The position numbers and the translations under genes were made by a program. Positions 17,124-25,945 of a stretch of DNA of 64,000 nt are shown in pieces (the stretch's first letter is position 1; every line of letters begins with the position of its first letter). Origin of the DNA: Streptomyces shenzhenensis (lineage in GTDB: Bacteria; Actinomycetota; Actinomycetes; Streptomycetales; Streptomycetaceae); NCBI RefSeq assembly GCF_003688995.1, contig NZ_PENI01000006.1:248001-312000 (forward strand), written 5' to 3'. The notes beneath the pieces are model-generated. The model ran no database searches. It was given only the letters and a program-made list of their open reading frames with translations, and was not told where the DNA came from.

Positions 17124-17807
17124 TCACGTGGCGGTGTCGTCGGGCGTATCCGTTCCGGGGGTGTCCCCGGGACGGGGCAGGCCGCCCGTCGCTCCAGATG
17201 TGGTGTTCCGCCGAGCGGACTCCCCGGAGGCGGAATCCTTCAGGTCCCGTCCGGCCCGCTCGCTCTCGATGAGCTCGTTCAGCCAGCGCACTTCGCGCTC
17301 CACGGACTCCATCCCGTGGCGCTGGAGCTCGAGCGTGTAGTCGTCGAGGCGCTCCCGGGTGCGGGCCAGCGAGGCGCGCATCTTGTCCAGGCGCTCCTCC
17401 AGCCGGCTGCGGCGCCCCTCCAGTACGCGCATGCGTACGTCGCGTGACGTCTGTCCGAAGAAGGCGAAGCGCGCAGCGAAGTGCTCGTCCTCGTACGCGT
17501 CCGGACCCGTCTGCGAGAGCAGTTCCTCGAAGCGTTCCTTGCCCTCCGCCGTCAGCCGGTAGACGATCTTGGCGCGCCGGCCCGCGAGGGGCGCGGCGAG
17601 GGCGTCCTCGTGGGTGTTGCCCGGCTCCTCGATCAACCAGCCGTTGGCGACCAACGTCTTCAGGCAGGGATAGAGCGTCCCGTAGCTGAACGCGCGGAAC
17701 ACACCCAGTGACGTATTGAGTCGTTTGCGCAGCTCATAGCCGTGCATGGGAGATTCGCGGAGCAGGCCGAGGACGGCGAACTCGAGGATGCCGGAACGCC
17801 GGCTCAT
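17124..17807 (-). CDS. PadR-family transcriptional regulator
   Basis: The protein has 227 residues from ATG 17807 (a second ATG lies one codon upstream). The winged helix-turn-helix fills residues 1-85 ([20 protein letters not shown], then the wing [15 protein letters not shown]). A Vir-C-like helical domain follows ([20 protein letters not shown]), and the tail is Pro/Thr-rich. Dimeric PadR proteins repress their own promoters. A perfect 9-3-9 inverted repeat lies 42 bases upstream of the start. The neighbour ino1 is the obvious co-regulated gene. Confidence 0.88.
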   Translation of the reverse strand: MSRRSGILEFAVLGLLRESPMHGYELRKRLNTSLGVFRAFSYGTLYPCLKTLVANGWLIEEPGNTHEDALAAPLAGRRAKIVYRLTAEGKERFEELLSQTGPDAYEDEHFAARFAFFGQTSRDVRMRVLEGRRSRLEERLDKMRASLARTRERLDDYTLELQRHGMESVEREVRWLNELIESERAGRDLKDSASGESARRNTTSGATGGLPRPGDTPGTDTPDDTAT

Positions 17808-17848
17808 CATCGCCTCCTCTCGCCCTGCTCATGACCTTATCTCGCTCT

Positions 17849-17869
17849 GATGTATCGACTCGATACATC
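17849..17869. promoter_or_regulatory. Probable PadR operator
   Basis: GATGTATCG-ACT-CGATACATC is a perfect 9-3-9 inverted repeat with the ATGT...ACAT ends typical of PadR boxes. It lies 42 bases upstream of the padR start, in the gap shared with the divergent PBP gene. Confidence 0.7.
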
Positions 17870-18019
17870 TCGACGATAGAACGGTGCCTCGGATGCGACA
17901 AGAGGGATGACGGTGAACGGGATCACATCACCGATTCGTAGGAAGCAACTTGCGTGTTTTGGGGTGAACTTCGGCGCTAGGTGGGTTTTGACGGTGCGTA
18001 GTCTGTGCGGCATGTACGC

Positions 18020-18152
18020 CACCGGGAACCAAGAGACGCCTGGGGGCGTCCTCGTCCCCGGTGCAGTACGGGTGAGTGCAGGAACGACCACATCCGTACT
18101 TCGGGGGGACCGGAAACCAGCCGCCGTTTCCAGGCGCGCAAGGGTGCGCCTG
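18020..18152 (+). promoter_or_regulatory. Highly structured 5' leader of the PBP gene
   Basis: Four inverted repeats follow one another ahead of the PBP start. CACCGGG/CCCGGTG (18020-18063) encloses GACGCC/GGCGTC. Then come AGTACGG/CCGTACT (18065-18100), GGAAAC/GTTTCC (18112-18131) and CAGGCGC/GCGCCTG (18131-18152). A GAGGAG ribosome-binding site comes after. It fits none of the riboswitch consensus sequences I know. The remaining gap (17870-18019) shows nothing definite. Confidence 0.5.
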
Positions 18153-18171
18153 CCCGAGGAGTAATCGTTCG

Positions 18172-20838
18172 ATGAGCGAGCACCGTCGCAAACCGCCGCC
18201 GCCGCAGGGAGGCGGACGTGCCGCGGCCCGACGCGGCCAGTCCGGCTCGTCATCCGGCCGCCGCGCGGCACCGCGAGGCGCCACCGGGTCTCCTTCCGAC
18301 TCCTATGGGTCCAGTTCCTATGGGTCGGATCCTCAGGACTCCGGAGGTCAGGAGCGCCCCTACAGCGGCCGGGCCGAGGCCCGCCGTGCGGCGCAGAGAA
18401 ACGCAGGCGGCCGACGCAGAGCGGCCGACAACACGGGTCCCGGCGGCCGGCGCGGCGGCCCGGACGGCCCGCCCGGGCGCGGCAGGGGCCGGGCGACCAC
18501 ACCCGCCAAGAAGCGGTTCATCGACTACCCCAGGGCGGGGAAGTACGGATGGCAGCGCTGGGTGCCCTCCTGGAAGCTCGTCTCCGGGCTGTGCATCGGC
18601 GTCCTCGGCAGCTTGGTGGCCATGGTCGGCGTCGGCTACGCCATGGTCTCCATCCCCAACGAGAACGACGCCGCCAAGTCGCAGAACAACGTCTACTACT
18701 GGGCCGACGGCAGCCAGATGGTCGCCACGGGCTCGGGTGCCAACCGGCAGAACGTCACCATCGCCCAGATCCCCGAGGCCATGCAGTGGGCCGTGATCTC
18801 GGCCGAGAACAAGAGCTTCTACAAGGACTCGGGCCTGGACTACATGGGCATCGCGCGCGCCCTGGTCAACATGGCCCAGGGCGGCCAGACGCAGGGTGGT
18901 TCGACGATCACCCAGCAGTTCGTGAAGAACACCTACCTGAGCCAGGAACAGACGGTCACCCGTAAGTTCAAGGAGATGTTCATCTCCATCAAGGTGGGCA
19001 CGAAGCTCTCCAAAGAGCAGATCCTGCAGGGCTACCTGAACACGTCGTACTACGGCCGCGGCGCCTACGGCATCCAGGCCGCAGCGCAGACCTACTACGG
19101 CAAGGACGCGGTCGATCTCGAACCGAGCGAGTGCGCCTTCCTCGCCGCCCTGCTCAAGGGCCCGACGTACTACGACCCGGCGGGCAACGAGAGCATCGAC
19201 AAGACGGCGACGGCCGCAGCCAACCTCAAGCGTTCCCAGGACCGCTGGGGCTGGATCCTCGGCGAGATGCACAAGGACCAGCGCCTCACCGACGCCGAGT
19301 ACCAGAAGGCGACCAAGAAGTACCCGATGCCCCAGGACCGCAAGGCGACCAAGGGCATGACGGGCCAGATCAGCTACCTGGCCGACACGGCGAAGAAGTA
19401 CGTCCTGAACCACTCCGACATCGCGGAGGCACAGTTCGACCAGGGCGGCTACCAGATCTACACGACCTTCCAGAAGGACAAGGTCGACGCCCTCACCAAG
19501 GCCGTCAAGAAGATCGAGAAGGAGAAGATCGACCCGAAGAACCGTGAGCTGGACAAGCACGTCCAGTTCGGCGCGGCGTCGGTGGTGCCCAACGACGGAG
19601 CGATCGTCGCGATCTACGGTGGCGCGGGTTACGAGAACGGCCACTTCACCAACAACGCCGACACCTCGGGTGTCCCCGTCGGTTCGACGTGGAAGCCGTT
19701 CGTGCTGGCCGCGGCCATGGAGTACGGCACCTATGACACCGACGGCGTGGGCCTGTCACCGCTGAGCAAGTACAACGGCAACGACAAGCTCAAGGTCAAG
19801 AAGCCGGACGGCAGCTACTTCCTGGACAAGGACAACCAGGTCTTCCTCCAGAAGAACGAGAGCGAGAAGGCCTGGGGCTACATCACCCTGCGCAAGGCGA
19901 TGGAGCAGTCCGTCAACACCCCGTTCGTGCAGCTGGGCGTCGACGTCGGGATGACGAAGGTGCGGGATGTCGCCAAGTCGTCCGGTCTTCTGCTGGACAG
20001 CATGGCGCCGGACCTCAACCCGTCCTTCGCCATCGGTACCTCGACCCCCAGCGCGATCCGCATGGCCGACGCCTACGCGACGTTCGCCGCCTCCGGAAAG
20101 CAGGCCGACCCGTACTCGGTGACCCAGGTCAAGAAGGACGGCCAAGAACTGGACGGCTTCACCAAGCCGAAGCCCTCGCAGGCGATGCCGGCGAAGGTGG
20201 CGGACAACGTCACGGACGTCCTGGAGAACGTCATCGAGAACGGTACGGGCTACAACGCCCAGGCCCTCGGCCGTGCGGCGGCGGGCAAGACGGGTACCAC
20301 CGACAAGAACAAGTCGGCCTGGTTCGTCGGCTACACACAGCAGCTGTCGACCGCAGTCGCGATGTTCCGTGAGAACCCGAAGGACCACAAGCTGCTCTCC
20401 ATGAACGGCACGGCGGGTGTGGACTCCATCCACGGTGGTGACATCCCGACGCTGGTGTGGACCGAGTACATGAAGTCCGCGCTGAAGGGGAAGAACGACC
20501 CCGGCTTCCCGGACGCCGAGAAGATCGGTGAGATCCAGGACGCGGACGGCGCTCCCTCCCCGACCCCGTCGCCCACCATCACGCCGAGCGAGACCCCGAG
20601 CGTATCGCCCAGCCCGACGCCGAGCGAGACGCCCGCCCCCCCCTCGCCGTCGGCCACCGAGTCCTGCCGGGTCAGCTGGAACTGCCCGACGGACGGAGGC
20701 ACCGACACGGGCGGCACCGACGGAGGCGAGAGCGCCTCGCCATCGGCCACGGAATCGTCCGGAAACGGGAACGGGAACGGTAATGGCAACGGAAACGGCA
20801 ATGGCAGCGGAAGTCTCTTCGCCGGGCCGACGGGCTAG
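18172..20838 (+). CDS. Class A (bifunctional) penicillin-binding protein
   Basis: The protein has 888 residues from ATG 18172. Residues 1-130 are a basic Ser/Gly/Arg-rich cytosolic tail, and the transmembrane helix spans about 134-159. The GT51 glycosyltransferase domain has catalytic Glu in ISAENKSFY and the motif GGSTITQQFVKNTYL. The transpeptidase domain shows STWK (GVPVGSTWKPF), SVN (QSVNTPF) and KTG (AGKTGTTDKNKSAWF). The C-terminal tail, about 100 residues, is Pro/Ser/Thr-rich, has a Cys pair (SCRVSWNC) and ends in an Asn-Gly repeat. It polymerises and cross-links peptidoglycan outside the membrane. It diverges from padR and sits among other envelope genes. Confidence 0.95.
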   Translation: MSEHRRKPPPPQGGGRAAARRGQSGSSSGRRAAPRGATGSPSDSYGSSSYGSDPQDSGGQERPYSGRAEARRAAQRNAGGRRRAADNTGPGGRRGGPDGPPGRGRGRATTPAKKRFIDYPRAGKYGWQRWVPSWKLVSGLCIGVLGSLVAMVGVGYAMVSIPNENDAAKSQNNVYYWADGSQMVATGSGANRQNVTIAQIPEAMQWAVISAENKSFYKDSGLDYMGIARALVNMAQGGQTQGGSTITQQFVKNTYLSQEQTVTRKFKEMFISIKVGTKLSKEQILQGYLNTSYYGRGAYGIQAAAQTYYGKDAVDLEPSECAFLAALLKGPTYYDPAGNESIDKTATAAANLKRSQDRWGWILGEMHKDQRLTDAEYQKATKKYPMPQDRKATKGMTGQISYLADTAKKYVLNHSDIAEAQFDQGGYQIYTTFQKDKVDALTKAVKKIEKEKIDPKNRELDKHVQFGAASVVPNDGAIVAIYGGAGYENGHFTNNADTSGVPVGSTWKPFVLAAAMEYGTYDTDGVGLSPLSKYNGNDKLKVKKPDGSYFLDKDNQVFLQKNESEKAWGYITLRKAMEQSVNTPFVQLGVDVGMTKVRDVAKSSGLLLDSMAPDLNPSFAIGTSTPSAIRMADAYATFAASGKQADPYSVTQVKKDGQELDGFTKPKPSQAMPAKVADNVTDVLENVIENGTGYNAQALGRAAAGKTGTTDKNKSAWFVGYTQQLSTAVAMFRENPKDHKLLSMNGTAGVDSIHGGDIPTLVWTEYMKSALKGKNDPGFPDAEKIGEIQDADGAPSPTPSPTITPSETPSVSPSPTPSETPAPPSPSATESCRVSWNCPTDGGTDTGGTDGGESASPSATESSGNGNGNGNGNGNGNGSGSLFAGPTG

Positions 20839-20882
20839 AACCGGGTTCTGACCGGTTGGGGGTCATATCGACCGCCAAGGGT

Positions 20883-20896
20883 GTTTCACGTGAAAC
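20883..20896. other. parS site (exact)
   Basis: Exact GTTTCACGTGAAAC between the PBP gene and its terminator stem, 3 bases before the stem. Confidence 0.93.
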
Positions 20897-20898
20897 AT

Positions 20899-20929
20899 GG
20901 GCCGCCGCACCCACGAGGTGCGGCGGCCC
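20899..20929 (+). terminator. Terminator of the PBP gene
   Basis: A perfect 13-bp stem (20899-20911 with 20917-20929) around CACGA, about 60 bases past the stop. Confidence 0.8.
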
Positions 20930-20967
20930 TCGGCGTGTTCCCAGGCGCGTACGGCAGGATGTGCCCC

Positions 20968-22476
20968 ATGCCCAGTGCAGAAACGACGCCCACAAGCGTG
21001 CACGAGCCGGAGCCGGTGCGGCCGACCAGGGAAGACAGGGTCGCCGCGGCCGGCAGTGAGCTGATCGGCGGCCCCATCGGATGGCGTGCCCTGCTCGGCA
21101 CGTCCTGGTGGACGCCCGTACGGGTGGTCGCGCTGGTGGCGATCGGGATGTTCGCCCTCGGCCTGGTCCAGAAGGCGCCCTGCTACAACGGCGCCTGGTT
21201 CTTCGGCGCCAGTTCGCAGTACACGCACGCGTGCTACTCGGACATTCCGCACCTCTACCAGGGGCGCGGCTTCGCCGACGGGCTCGTGCCCTACTTCGAC
21301 AAGCTCCCGGGCGACATGGACTACCTCGAGTACCCGGTGCTCACCGGTGTGTTCATGGAGGTGGCCTCCTGGCTCACGCCCGGCAGCGGCAGCATCCAGC
21401 ACCAGGAGCAGTGGTACTGGTTCGTCAACGCCGGAATGCTGATGGTGTGCGCGGCCGTCATCGCCGTCTGTGTGAGCCGCACACATGCCCGGCGCCCGTG
21501 GGACGGTCTGCTGGTCGCCCTAGCGCCCGCCTTCGCGCTGACCGCCACCATCAACTGGGACCTGCTGGCGGTGGCTCTGACGGCCGCGGCGATGCTGATG
21601 TGGTCCCGGGGCCGTTCCCTCGCCTTCGGTGTCCTCCTGGGACTCGCCACGGCCGCGAAGCTCTATCCCGTGCTGCTGCTCGGCCCGCTGTTCGTCCTGT
21701 GCTGGCGCGCGGGCAAGTGGCGGGACTTCGGCAAGGCCCTGGGGGGCGCGGCGGTCGCCTGGTGCGTCGTGAACCTGCCGGTGATGCTCTTCGCCTTCGA
21801 GGGCTGGTCGAAGTTCTACACGTTCAGCCAGGAGCGGGGGGTGGACTTCGGCTCGTTCTGGCTGATCTGGGCCCAGAACTCGGGCCACCCGCCCACCACC
21901 GAGACGGTCAACACGCTCGCCATGGTGCTGATGCTGCTGTGCTGCGGCGGCATCGCGGCGCTCACCTTCGTCGCCCCGCGCCGGCCCCGTTTCGCGCAGC
22001 TCGCCTTCCTGATCGTGGCCGCGTTCATCCTCACCAACAAGGTCTACTCGCCGCAGTACGTCCTGTGGCTGGTGCCGCTCGCCGTACTGGCCCGGCCCAA
22101 GTGGCGGGACTTCCTGGTCTGGCAGGCGTGCGAGGTGGCGTACTTCCTGGGGATCTGGATGTACCTCGCCTACACGACCAGCGGAGACGCCCACAAGGGC
22201 CTGCCCACCCAGGGGTACCACTGGGCGATCGCGGTGCATCTGCTGGGCACGCTGTTCCTGTGCGTCATGGTCGTGCGGGACATCCTCATGCCGGAGCGGG
22301 ACGTGGTGCGCCGGGCCGGTGACGACGACCCCTCGGGCGGGGTGCTCGACGGGGCGGAGGACGTCTTCGTCCTCGGCGGCGCGGCCCATCCGGCGCGGCA
22401 CGCCGTCCACTTCGACGTGCCACAGGTGGAGTGGGGAAGCCAGGGACCGTCGGTCTCCACGGACCGTTCGCTCTGA
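20968..22476 (+). CDS. Polytopic membrane glycosyltransferase (GT87/DUF2029-like)
   Basis: The protein has 502 residues from ATG 20968, with AGGAT 8 bases before it; ATG 20959 overlaps that ribosome-binding site. About 9-10 hydrophobic helices are visible. The extracytoplasmic loop after helix 1 is long and rich in Tyr/Asp (HLYQGRGFADGLVPYFDKLP, then DYLEYPVLTG). This layout, with an acidic pair and conserved YP, is that of polyprenyl-phosphate-sugar-dependent GT-C enzymes. Mannosyl or arabinosyl transfer is typical of the family, but the substrate here is unknown. It is convergent with the alanine racemase-like gene. Confidence 0.75.
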   Translation: MPSAETTPTSVHEPEPVRPTREDRVAAAGSELIGGPIGWRALLGTSWWTPVRVVALVAIGMFALGLVQKAPCYNGAWFFGASSQYTHACYSDIPHLYQGRGFADGLVPYFDKLPGDMDYLEYPVLTGVFMEVASWLTPGSGSIQHQEQWYWFVNAGMLMVCAAVIAVCVSRTHARRPWDGLLVALAPAFALTATINWDLLAVALTAAAMLMWSRGRSLAFGVLLGLATAAKLYPVLLLGPLFVLCWRAGKWRDFGKALGGAAVAWCVVNLPVMLFAFEGWSKFYTFSQERGVDFGSFWLIWAQNSGHPPTTETVNTLAMVLMLLCCGGIAALTFVAPRRPRFAQLAFLIVAAFILTNKVYSPQYVLWLVPLAVLARPKWRDFLVWQACEVAYFLGIWMYLAYTTSGDAHKGLPTQGYHWAIAVHLLGTLFLCVMVVRDILMPERDVVRRAGDDDPSGGVLDGAEDVFVLGGAAHPARHAVHFDVPQVEWGSQGPSVSTDRSL

Positions 22477-22528
22477 GCGAACCCCACCCGTGGGGTGGGC
22501 GGGCCACACGGTGGTACCAGGGCACGGA

Positions 22529-22562
22529 AAGGGCCGTACACGGAAGTCCGTGTACGGCCCTT
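22529..22562. terminator. Bidirectional terminator
   Basis: A perfect 16-bp stem (22529-22544 with 22547-22562) with a tight loop and A/T edges lies between two convergent genes. Confidence 0.85.
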
Positions 22563-22589
22563 CGGCTGTCCGGGGCGGCGGAGACCGGC

Positions 22590-23621
22590 TCAGCGGTCCA
22601 TCAGCCGGTCGAACTGCGTGGTGGTGTGCCGCAGATGGGCCACCAACTCCTCACCGACCTGCGGCTCGGGCGCGTCCGACGGCACGAACAGGATCGACAC
22701 CTGCATGTGCGGCGGCTCGGCGAACCAGCGCTGCTTGCCGGCCCAGACGAACGGCGAAAGGTTCCGGTTGACGGTGGCGAGACCGGCCCGTGCGACGCCC
22801 TTGGCGCGCGGCATGACGCCGTGCAGCGCCTTGGGGGCCTCAAGACCCACCCCGTGCGACGTACCGCCCGCCACGACCACCAGGAAGCCGTCGGAGGCCG
22901 CCTTCTGCTGGCGGTAGCCGAAGCGGTCGCCCTTGGCCACGCGCGTGACGTCGAGGACCGCGCCACGGTACTCGGTGGCGTCGTGGTCCCCCAGCCACAG
23001 CCGGGTGCCGACGCGGGCGCGGAAGCGGGTCTGCGGGAACTGCTGCTGCAGCCGGGCGAGTTCCTCGGCCTTCAGATGGCTGACGAACATCGTGTGCAGC
23101 GGCAGCCGCGCCGCGCGCAGCCGGTCCATCCAGCCGATGACCTCCTCGACGGCGTCCGAGCCGTCGGTGCGGTCCAGCGGCAGATGGATGGCGAAGCCCT
23201 CCAGCCGGATGTTCTCTATGGCGGCGTGCAGCTGCGGCAGCTCCTGCTCGCTGATCCCGTGCCGCTTCATCGAGGACATCACCTCGATCACCACGCGGGC
23301 GCCCACGAGGCCGTACACGCCGTCCACGGACGACACCGAGCGGATCACCCGGTCGGGCAGCGGTACGGGCTCCTCGCCGCGCCGGTAGGGCGTCAGCACC
23401 AGCAGGTCACCACCGAACCAGTCCTTGATCCGTGCGGCCTCGTACGTCGTGCCGACGGCGAGGACGTCGGAGCCCAGCCGGGTGGCCTCCTCCGCCAGAC
23501 GCTCGTGCCCGAAGCCGTAGCCGTTGCCCTTGCAGACCGGGACGAGTCCCGGGAACTGCTCCTGCACGTGCTTGTGATGCGCCCGCCAGCGCGCGGTGTC
23601 GACGTAGAGCGTGAGCGCCAT
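22590..23621 (-). CDS. Alanine racemase-like PLP protein
   Basis: The protein has 343 residues. The fold-type III barrel motif appears as PVCKGNGYGFGH, equivalent to the VKANAYGHG of alanine racemases, and supplies the PLP lysine. The second-domain tyrosine is probably the Tyr of GDRFGYRQQ. The C-terminal domain is short and weakly conserved compared with true Alr, so substrate and even racemase activity are uncertain. It lies 83 bases downstream of femX on the same strand, suggesting a shared role in peptidoglycan amino-acid chemistry. Confidence 0.75.
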   Translation of the reverse strand: MALTLYVDTARWRAHHKHVQEQFPGLVPVCKGNGYGFGHERLAEEATRLGSDVLAVGTTYEAARIKDWFGGDLLVLTPYRRGEEPVPLPDRVIRSVSSVDGVYGLVGARVVIEVMSSMKRHGISEQELPQLHAAIENIRLEGFAIHLPLDRTDGSDAVEEVIGWMDRLRAARLPLHTMFVSHLKAEELARLQQQFPQTRFRARVGTRLWLGDHDATEYRGAVLDVTRVAKGDRFGYRQQKAASDGFLVVVAGGTSHGVGLEAPKALHGVMPRAKGVARAGLATVNRNLSPFVWAGKQRWFAEPPHMQVSILFVPSDAPEPQVGEELVAHLRHTTTQFDRLMDR

Positions 23622-23704
23622 GGCCGGACCTGGAACCTTTCTCGTGGCTGCGGTGTATCAGAGGGACGAGAGCTGTCGACGGTATCGAAGCCCCCGGCGC
23701 GCGG

Positions 23705-24826
23705 TCAGCGGCGCGACATGTAGATGTCGAGCGCCTTGTGGAGCAGCTTGTTCAGCGGGAAGTCCCACTCGCCGAGATACTCGGCCGCCTGGCCGCCGGT
23801 GCCCACCTTGAACTGGATCAGGCCGAAGAGGTGGTCGGTCTCGTCCAGCGAGTCGGAAATCCCGCGCAGGTCGTAGACGGTCGCGCCGAGCGCGTAGGCG
23901 TCGCGCAGCATCCGCCACTGCATCGCGTTCGAGGGCCGGACCTCACGGCCGATGTTGTCGGAGGCGCCGTAGGAGTACCAGACGTGTCCGCCGACGATCA
24001 GCATCGTCGCCGCCGACAGGTTCACTCCGTCGTGCCGGGCGAAGTACAGCCGCATGCGGTTGGGGTCCTCGGTGTTGAGGGCGGTCCACATGCGCTGGAA
24101 GTACGACAGCGGGCGGGGCCGGAAGTGGTCGCGCACAGCGGTGATCTCGTACAGCCGCTGCCACTCCTCCAGGTCGTGGTAGCCGCCCTGGACGACCTCG
24201 ACACCGGCCTTCTCGGCCTTCTTGATGTTGCGGCGCCACAGCTGGTTGAAGTTCTTGTGGACCTCTTCGAGGGAGCGGTTGGCCAGCGGCACCTGGTAGA
24301 CATAGCGGGGCTGGACGTCGCCGAAGCCGGCGCCGCCGTCCTCGCCCTGCTGCCAGCCCATGCGGCGCAGCTTGTCGGCCACCTCGAAGGCGCGCGGCTC
24401 GATGAAGTCGGCCTCGATGTCACGCAGTCGCTTCACGTCCGGGTTCTGGATGCCCTGCTTGATGGAGTTGGCCTCCCAGCGCCGGATGATCACCGGCGGG
24501 CCCATCTTCACGGAGAACGCGCCCTGCTGCTTGAGGTGGGCGAGCATCGGCTGGATCCAGTCGTCCAGATTCGGCGCGAACCAGTTGATGACCGGACCCT
24601 CGGGGAGATAAGCGAGATAGCGCTTGATCTTCGGCAGCTGACGGTAGAGGACCAGTCCCGCGCCGACCAGTTCGCCCGTGCGGTCGTCGAACCAGCCGAG
24701 GCTCTCGGAGCGCCACTCCGCCTTGACGTCGGCCCAGGCCGGGACCTGCATGTGACTCGCCGCCGGCAGGCTCTGGATGTAGGCCAGATGCTGCTCGCGG
24801 CTGATGGTCCTCAGGGTCAGGCTCAT
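23705..24826 (-). CDS. femX: FemX-type peptidoglycan cross-bridge aminoacyltransferase
   Basis: The protein has 373 residues from ATG 24824-24826. It is a FemABX protein made of two GNAT-like domains: residues about 10-165 with PEGPVINWF, and the second containing YVYQVPLANRSLEEVHKNF, LWRRNIKKAEKAGVEV and WYSYGASDNIGREVRPSNAM. It uses aminoacyl-tRNA to add the bridge residue to lipid II. In S. coelicolor FemX adds glycine and is essential unless vancomycin-resistance genes are expressed. The open frame extends upstream, but conservation begins at MSLTLRTISREQ. It is the first gene of a probable femX-racemase operon. Confidence 0.93.
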   Translation of the reverse strand: MSLTLRTISREQHLAYIQSLPAASHMQVPAWADVKAEWRSESLGWFDDRTGELVGAGLVLYRQLPKIKRYLAYLPEGPVINWFAPNLDDWIQPMLAHLKQQGAFSVKMGPPVIIRRWEANSIKQGIQNPDVKRLRDIEADFIEPRAFEVADKLRRMGWQQGEDGGAGFGDVQPRYVYQVPLANRSLEEVHKNFNQLWRRNIKKAEKAGVEVVQGGYHDLEEWQRLYEITAVRDHFRPRPLSYFQRMWTALNTEDPNRMRLYFARHDGVNLSAATMLIVGGHVWYSYGASDNIGREVRPSNAMQWRMLRDAYALGATVYDLRGISDSLDETDHLFGLIQFKVGTGGQAAEYLGEWDFPLNKLLHKALDIYMSRR

Positions 24827-25005
24827 TCGGGGCGCTCCTCGGGCTGGTGTGTCCCCCTGGGTACAGGGGCTCCGGCTCTCGCGCCGAAGCCTACTGCGCC
24901 TTCCTGGCGCCCCGTCTGGCCGCACGGAACCTTCGCCCCGGCCTGTGGGCCGCCGGTGCGTTCCGAGTTGCTTCACGTGCAGTTCGGCCGATGGTGCCGG
25001 CAGGG

Positions 25006-25317
25006 TCAGAGGACGCCGCCGAACAGGCCGCCGTGCGCCATGCCGATGAAGAAGCCGACGCCCGCGGCACCGAGACCCAGGATCAGACCGAAGCGCTCAC
25101 GCGTGGTCTCCGAGACCCACTGCCCGTAGGCGCCGACGACGATGCCCGCCAGGCCGGTCCAGGAGCTGAGCAGGTGCAGGCTGTGGAAGAACGACGTGAT
25201 GAAGGCCGTCAGCCCGAGCACCAGCGTCACCGCGAGCAGGGCGTCCTGGAGCGGATGGCGCTTGTCGTCGGTGGCGAAGAGGGATCCGGCGGTGTTGGGT
25301 CGCAATGCCTGTGCCAT
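25006..25317 (-). CDS. Small four-helix membrane protein
   Basis: The protein has 103 residues from ATG 25315-25317, with GGAGGTGCC just upstream. Hydrophobic stretches at about 27-45, 50-68 and 78-100 indicate three or four helices (ALLAVTLVLGLTAFITSFF, WTGLAGIVVGAYGQWV, FGLILGLGAAGVGFFIGMA). No recognised domain; function unknown. It is divergent from the rpsF operon and upstream of femX on the same strand. Confidence 0.65.
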   Translation of the reverse strand: MAQALRPNTAGSLFATDDKRHPLQDALLAVTLVLGLTAFITSFFHSLHLLSSWTGLAGIVVGAYGQWVSETTRERFGLILGLGAAGVGFFIGMAHGGLFGGVL

Positions 25318-25356
25318 GGGGGCACCTCCTGCGGAAGGCGGCGCATCGTAGCGCCA

Positions 25357-25373
25357 TACACACCCGATGTGTA
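25357..25373. promoter_or_regulatory. Inverted repeat in the rpsF divergent region
   Basis: TACACA-N5-TGTGTA lies 40 bases upstream of the small membrane protein gene. Its 8-base core ATGTGTAC recurs at about 25424-25431. It could be an operator; the regulator is unknown. Confidence 0.35.
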
Positions 25374-25535
25374 CAGATTGACGGCCCCCGCGACCGGATT
25401 TCAACCGGAAGCCGGTGTGCGGGTAATGTGTACCGTCTGCACGGTGTCTGCCCGGACCGCGGCGGGGGAATCCCGGCGGGACCCCCCGACTGTCAGTGGT
25501 GGCCGATACCGTTGCGCACGCATCACAACCCTCCT

Positions 25536-25554
25536 GCCACGGAACGACCGTGGC
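25536..25554 (+). promoter_or_regulatory. Candidate S6:S18-binding leader hairpin
   Basis: A perfect 7-bp stem (GCCACGG/CCGTGGC, loop AACGA) stands 28 bases ahead of the rpsF start, next to a CCG-rich flank. Autoregulatory S6:S18 leader motifs are known before rpsF in many bacteria. The match here is by position and shape only. Confidence 0.4.
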
Positions 25555-25582
25555 CGCTGAGTCCAGAGGAGGTGGGTTCCAC

Positions 25583-25873
25583 ATGCGTCACTACGAGGTG
25601 ATGGTCATCCTCGACCCCGATCTTGAGGAGCGCGCTGTCTCCCCGCTGATCGAGAACTTCCTGTCCGTCGTCCGTGACGGCGGCGGCAAGGTCGAGAAGG
25701 TCGACACCTGGGGTCGTCGTCGTCTCTCGTACGAGATCAAGAAGAAGCCCGAGGGCATCTACTCGGTCATCGACCTGCAGGCCGAGCCTGCGGTCGTCAA
25801 GGAGCTCGACCGCCAGATGAACCTGAACGAGTCGGTCCTCCGGACCAAGGTCCTCCGCCCCGAGACCCACTGA
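25583..25873 (+). CDS. rpsF: 30S ribosomal protein S6
   Basis: The protein has 96 residues with the S6 signature [16 protein letters not shown] and the conserved [18 protein letters not shown]6 binds the central domain of 16S rRNA with S18. ATG 25583 follows a full AGAGGAGGTG ribosome-binding site. First gene of the rpsF-ssb-rpsR-rplI operon. Confidence 0.98.
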   Translation: MRHYEVMVILDPDLEERAVSPLIENFLSVVRDGGGKVEKVDTWGRRRLSYEIKKKPEGIYSVIDLQAEPAVVKELDRQMNLNESVLRTKVLRPETH

Positions 25874-25945
25874 GCTCCCGCTCGGTCGACTTCGGGATTC
25901 GAGTAGCAACCAAGCAGCCAGAGAAAACCCGCCGAGAGGTTCCCC

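Noticed and set aside
17117..17126. CTTCACGTGG as another parS
   Set aside because: Only the inner 8 bases match. The outer TT/AA positions are wrong. The same applies to TGCTTCACGTGCAG near 24969.
14663..17272. 869-codon plus-strand frame across the MFS gene and ino1
   Set aside because: It is the opposite-strand shadow of MFS and ino1 with an Arg/Gly/His/Asp-biased translation and no domain. Similar shadows at 9388-12198, 7213-8949, 29183-31630 and 60102-62330 were left out for the same reason.
18020..18152. PBP leader as a c-di-AMP (ydaO) riboswitch
   Set aside because: Those switches do precede Streptomyces wall genes, but the conserved ydaO core sequences are absent here.
22590..23621. 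Calling this the essential alanine racemase (alr)
   Set aside because: The PLP motif is present, but the C-terminal domain is short and diverged. Streptomyces has its main alr elsewhere, so only a family-level name is given.
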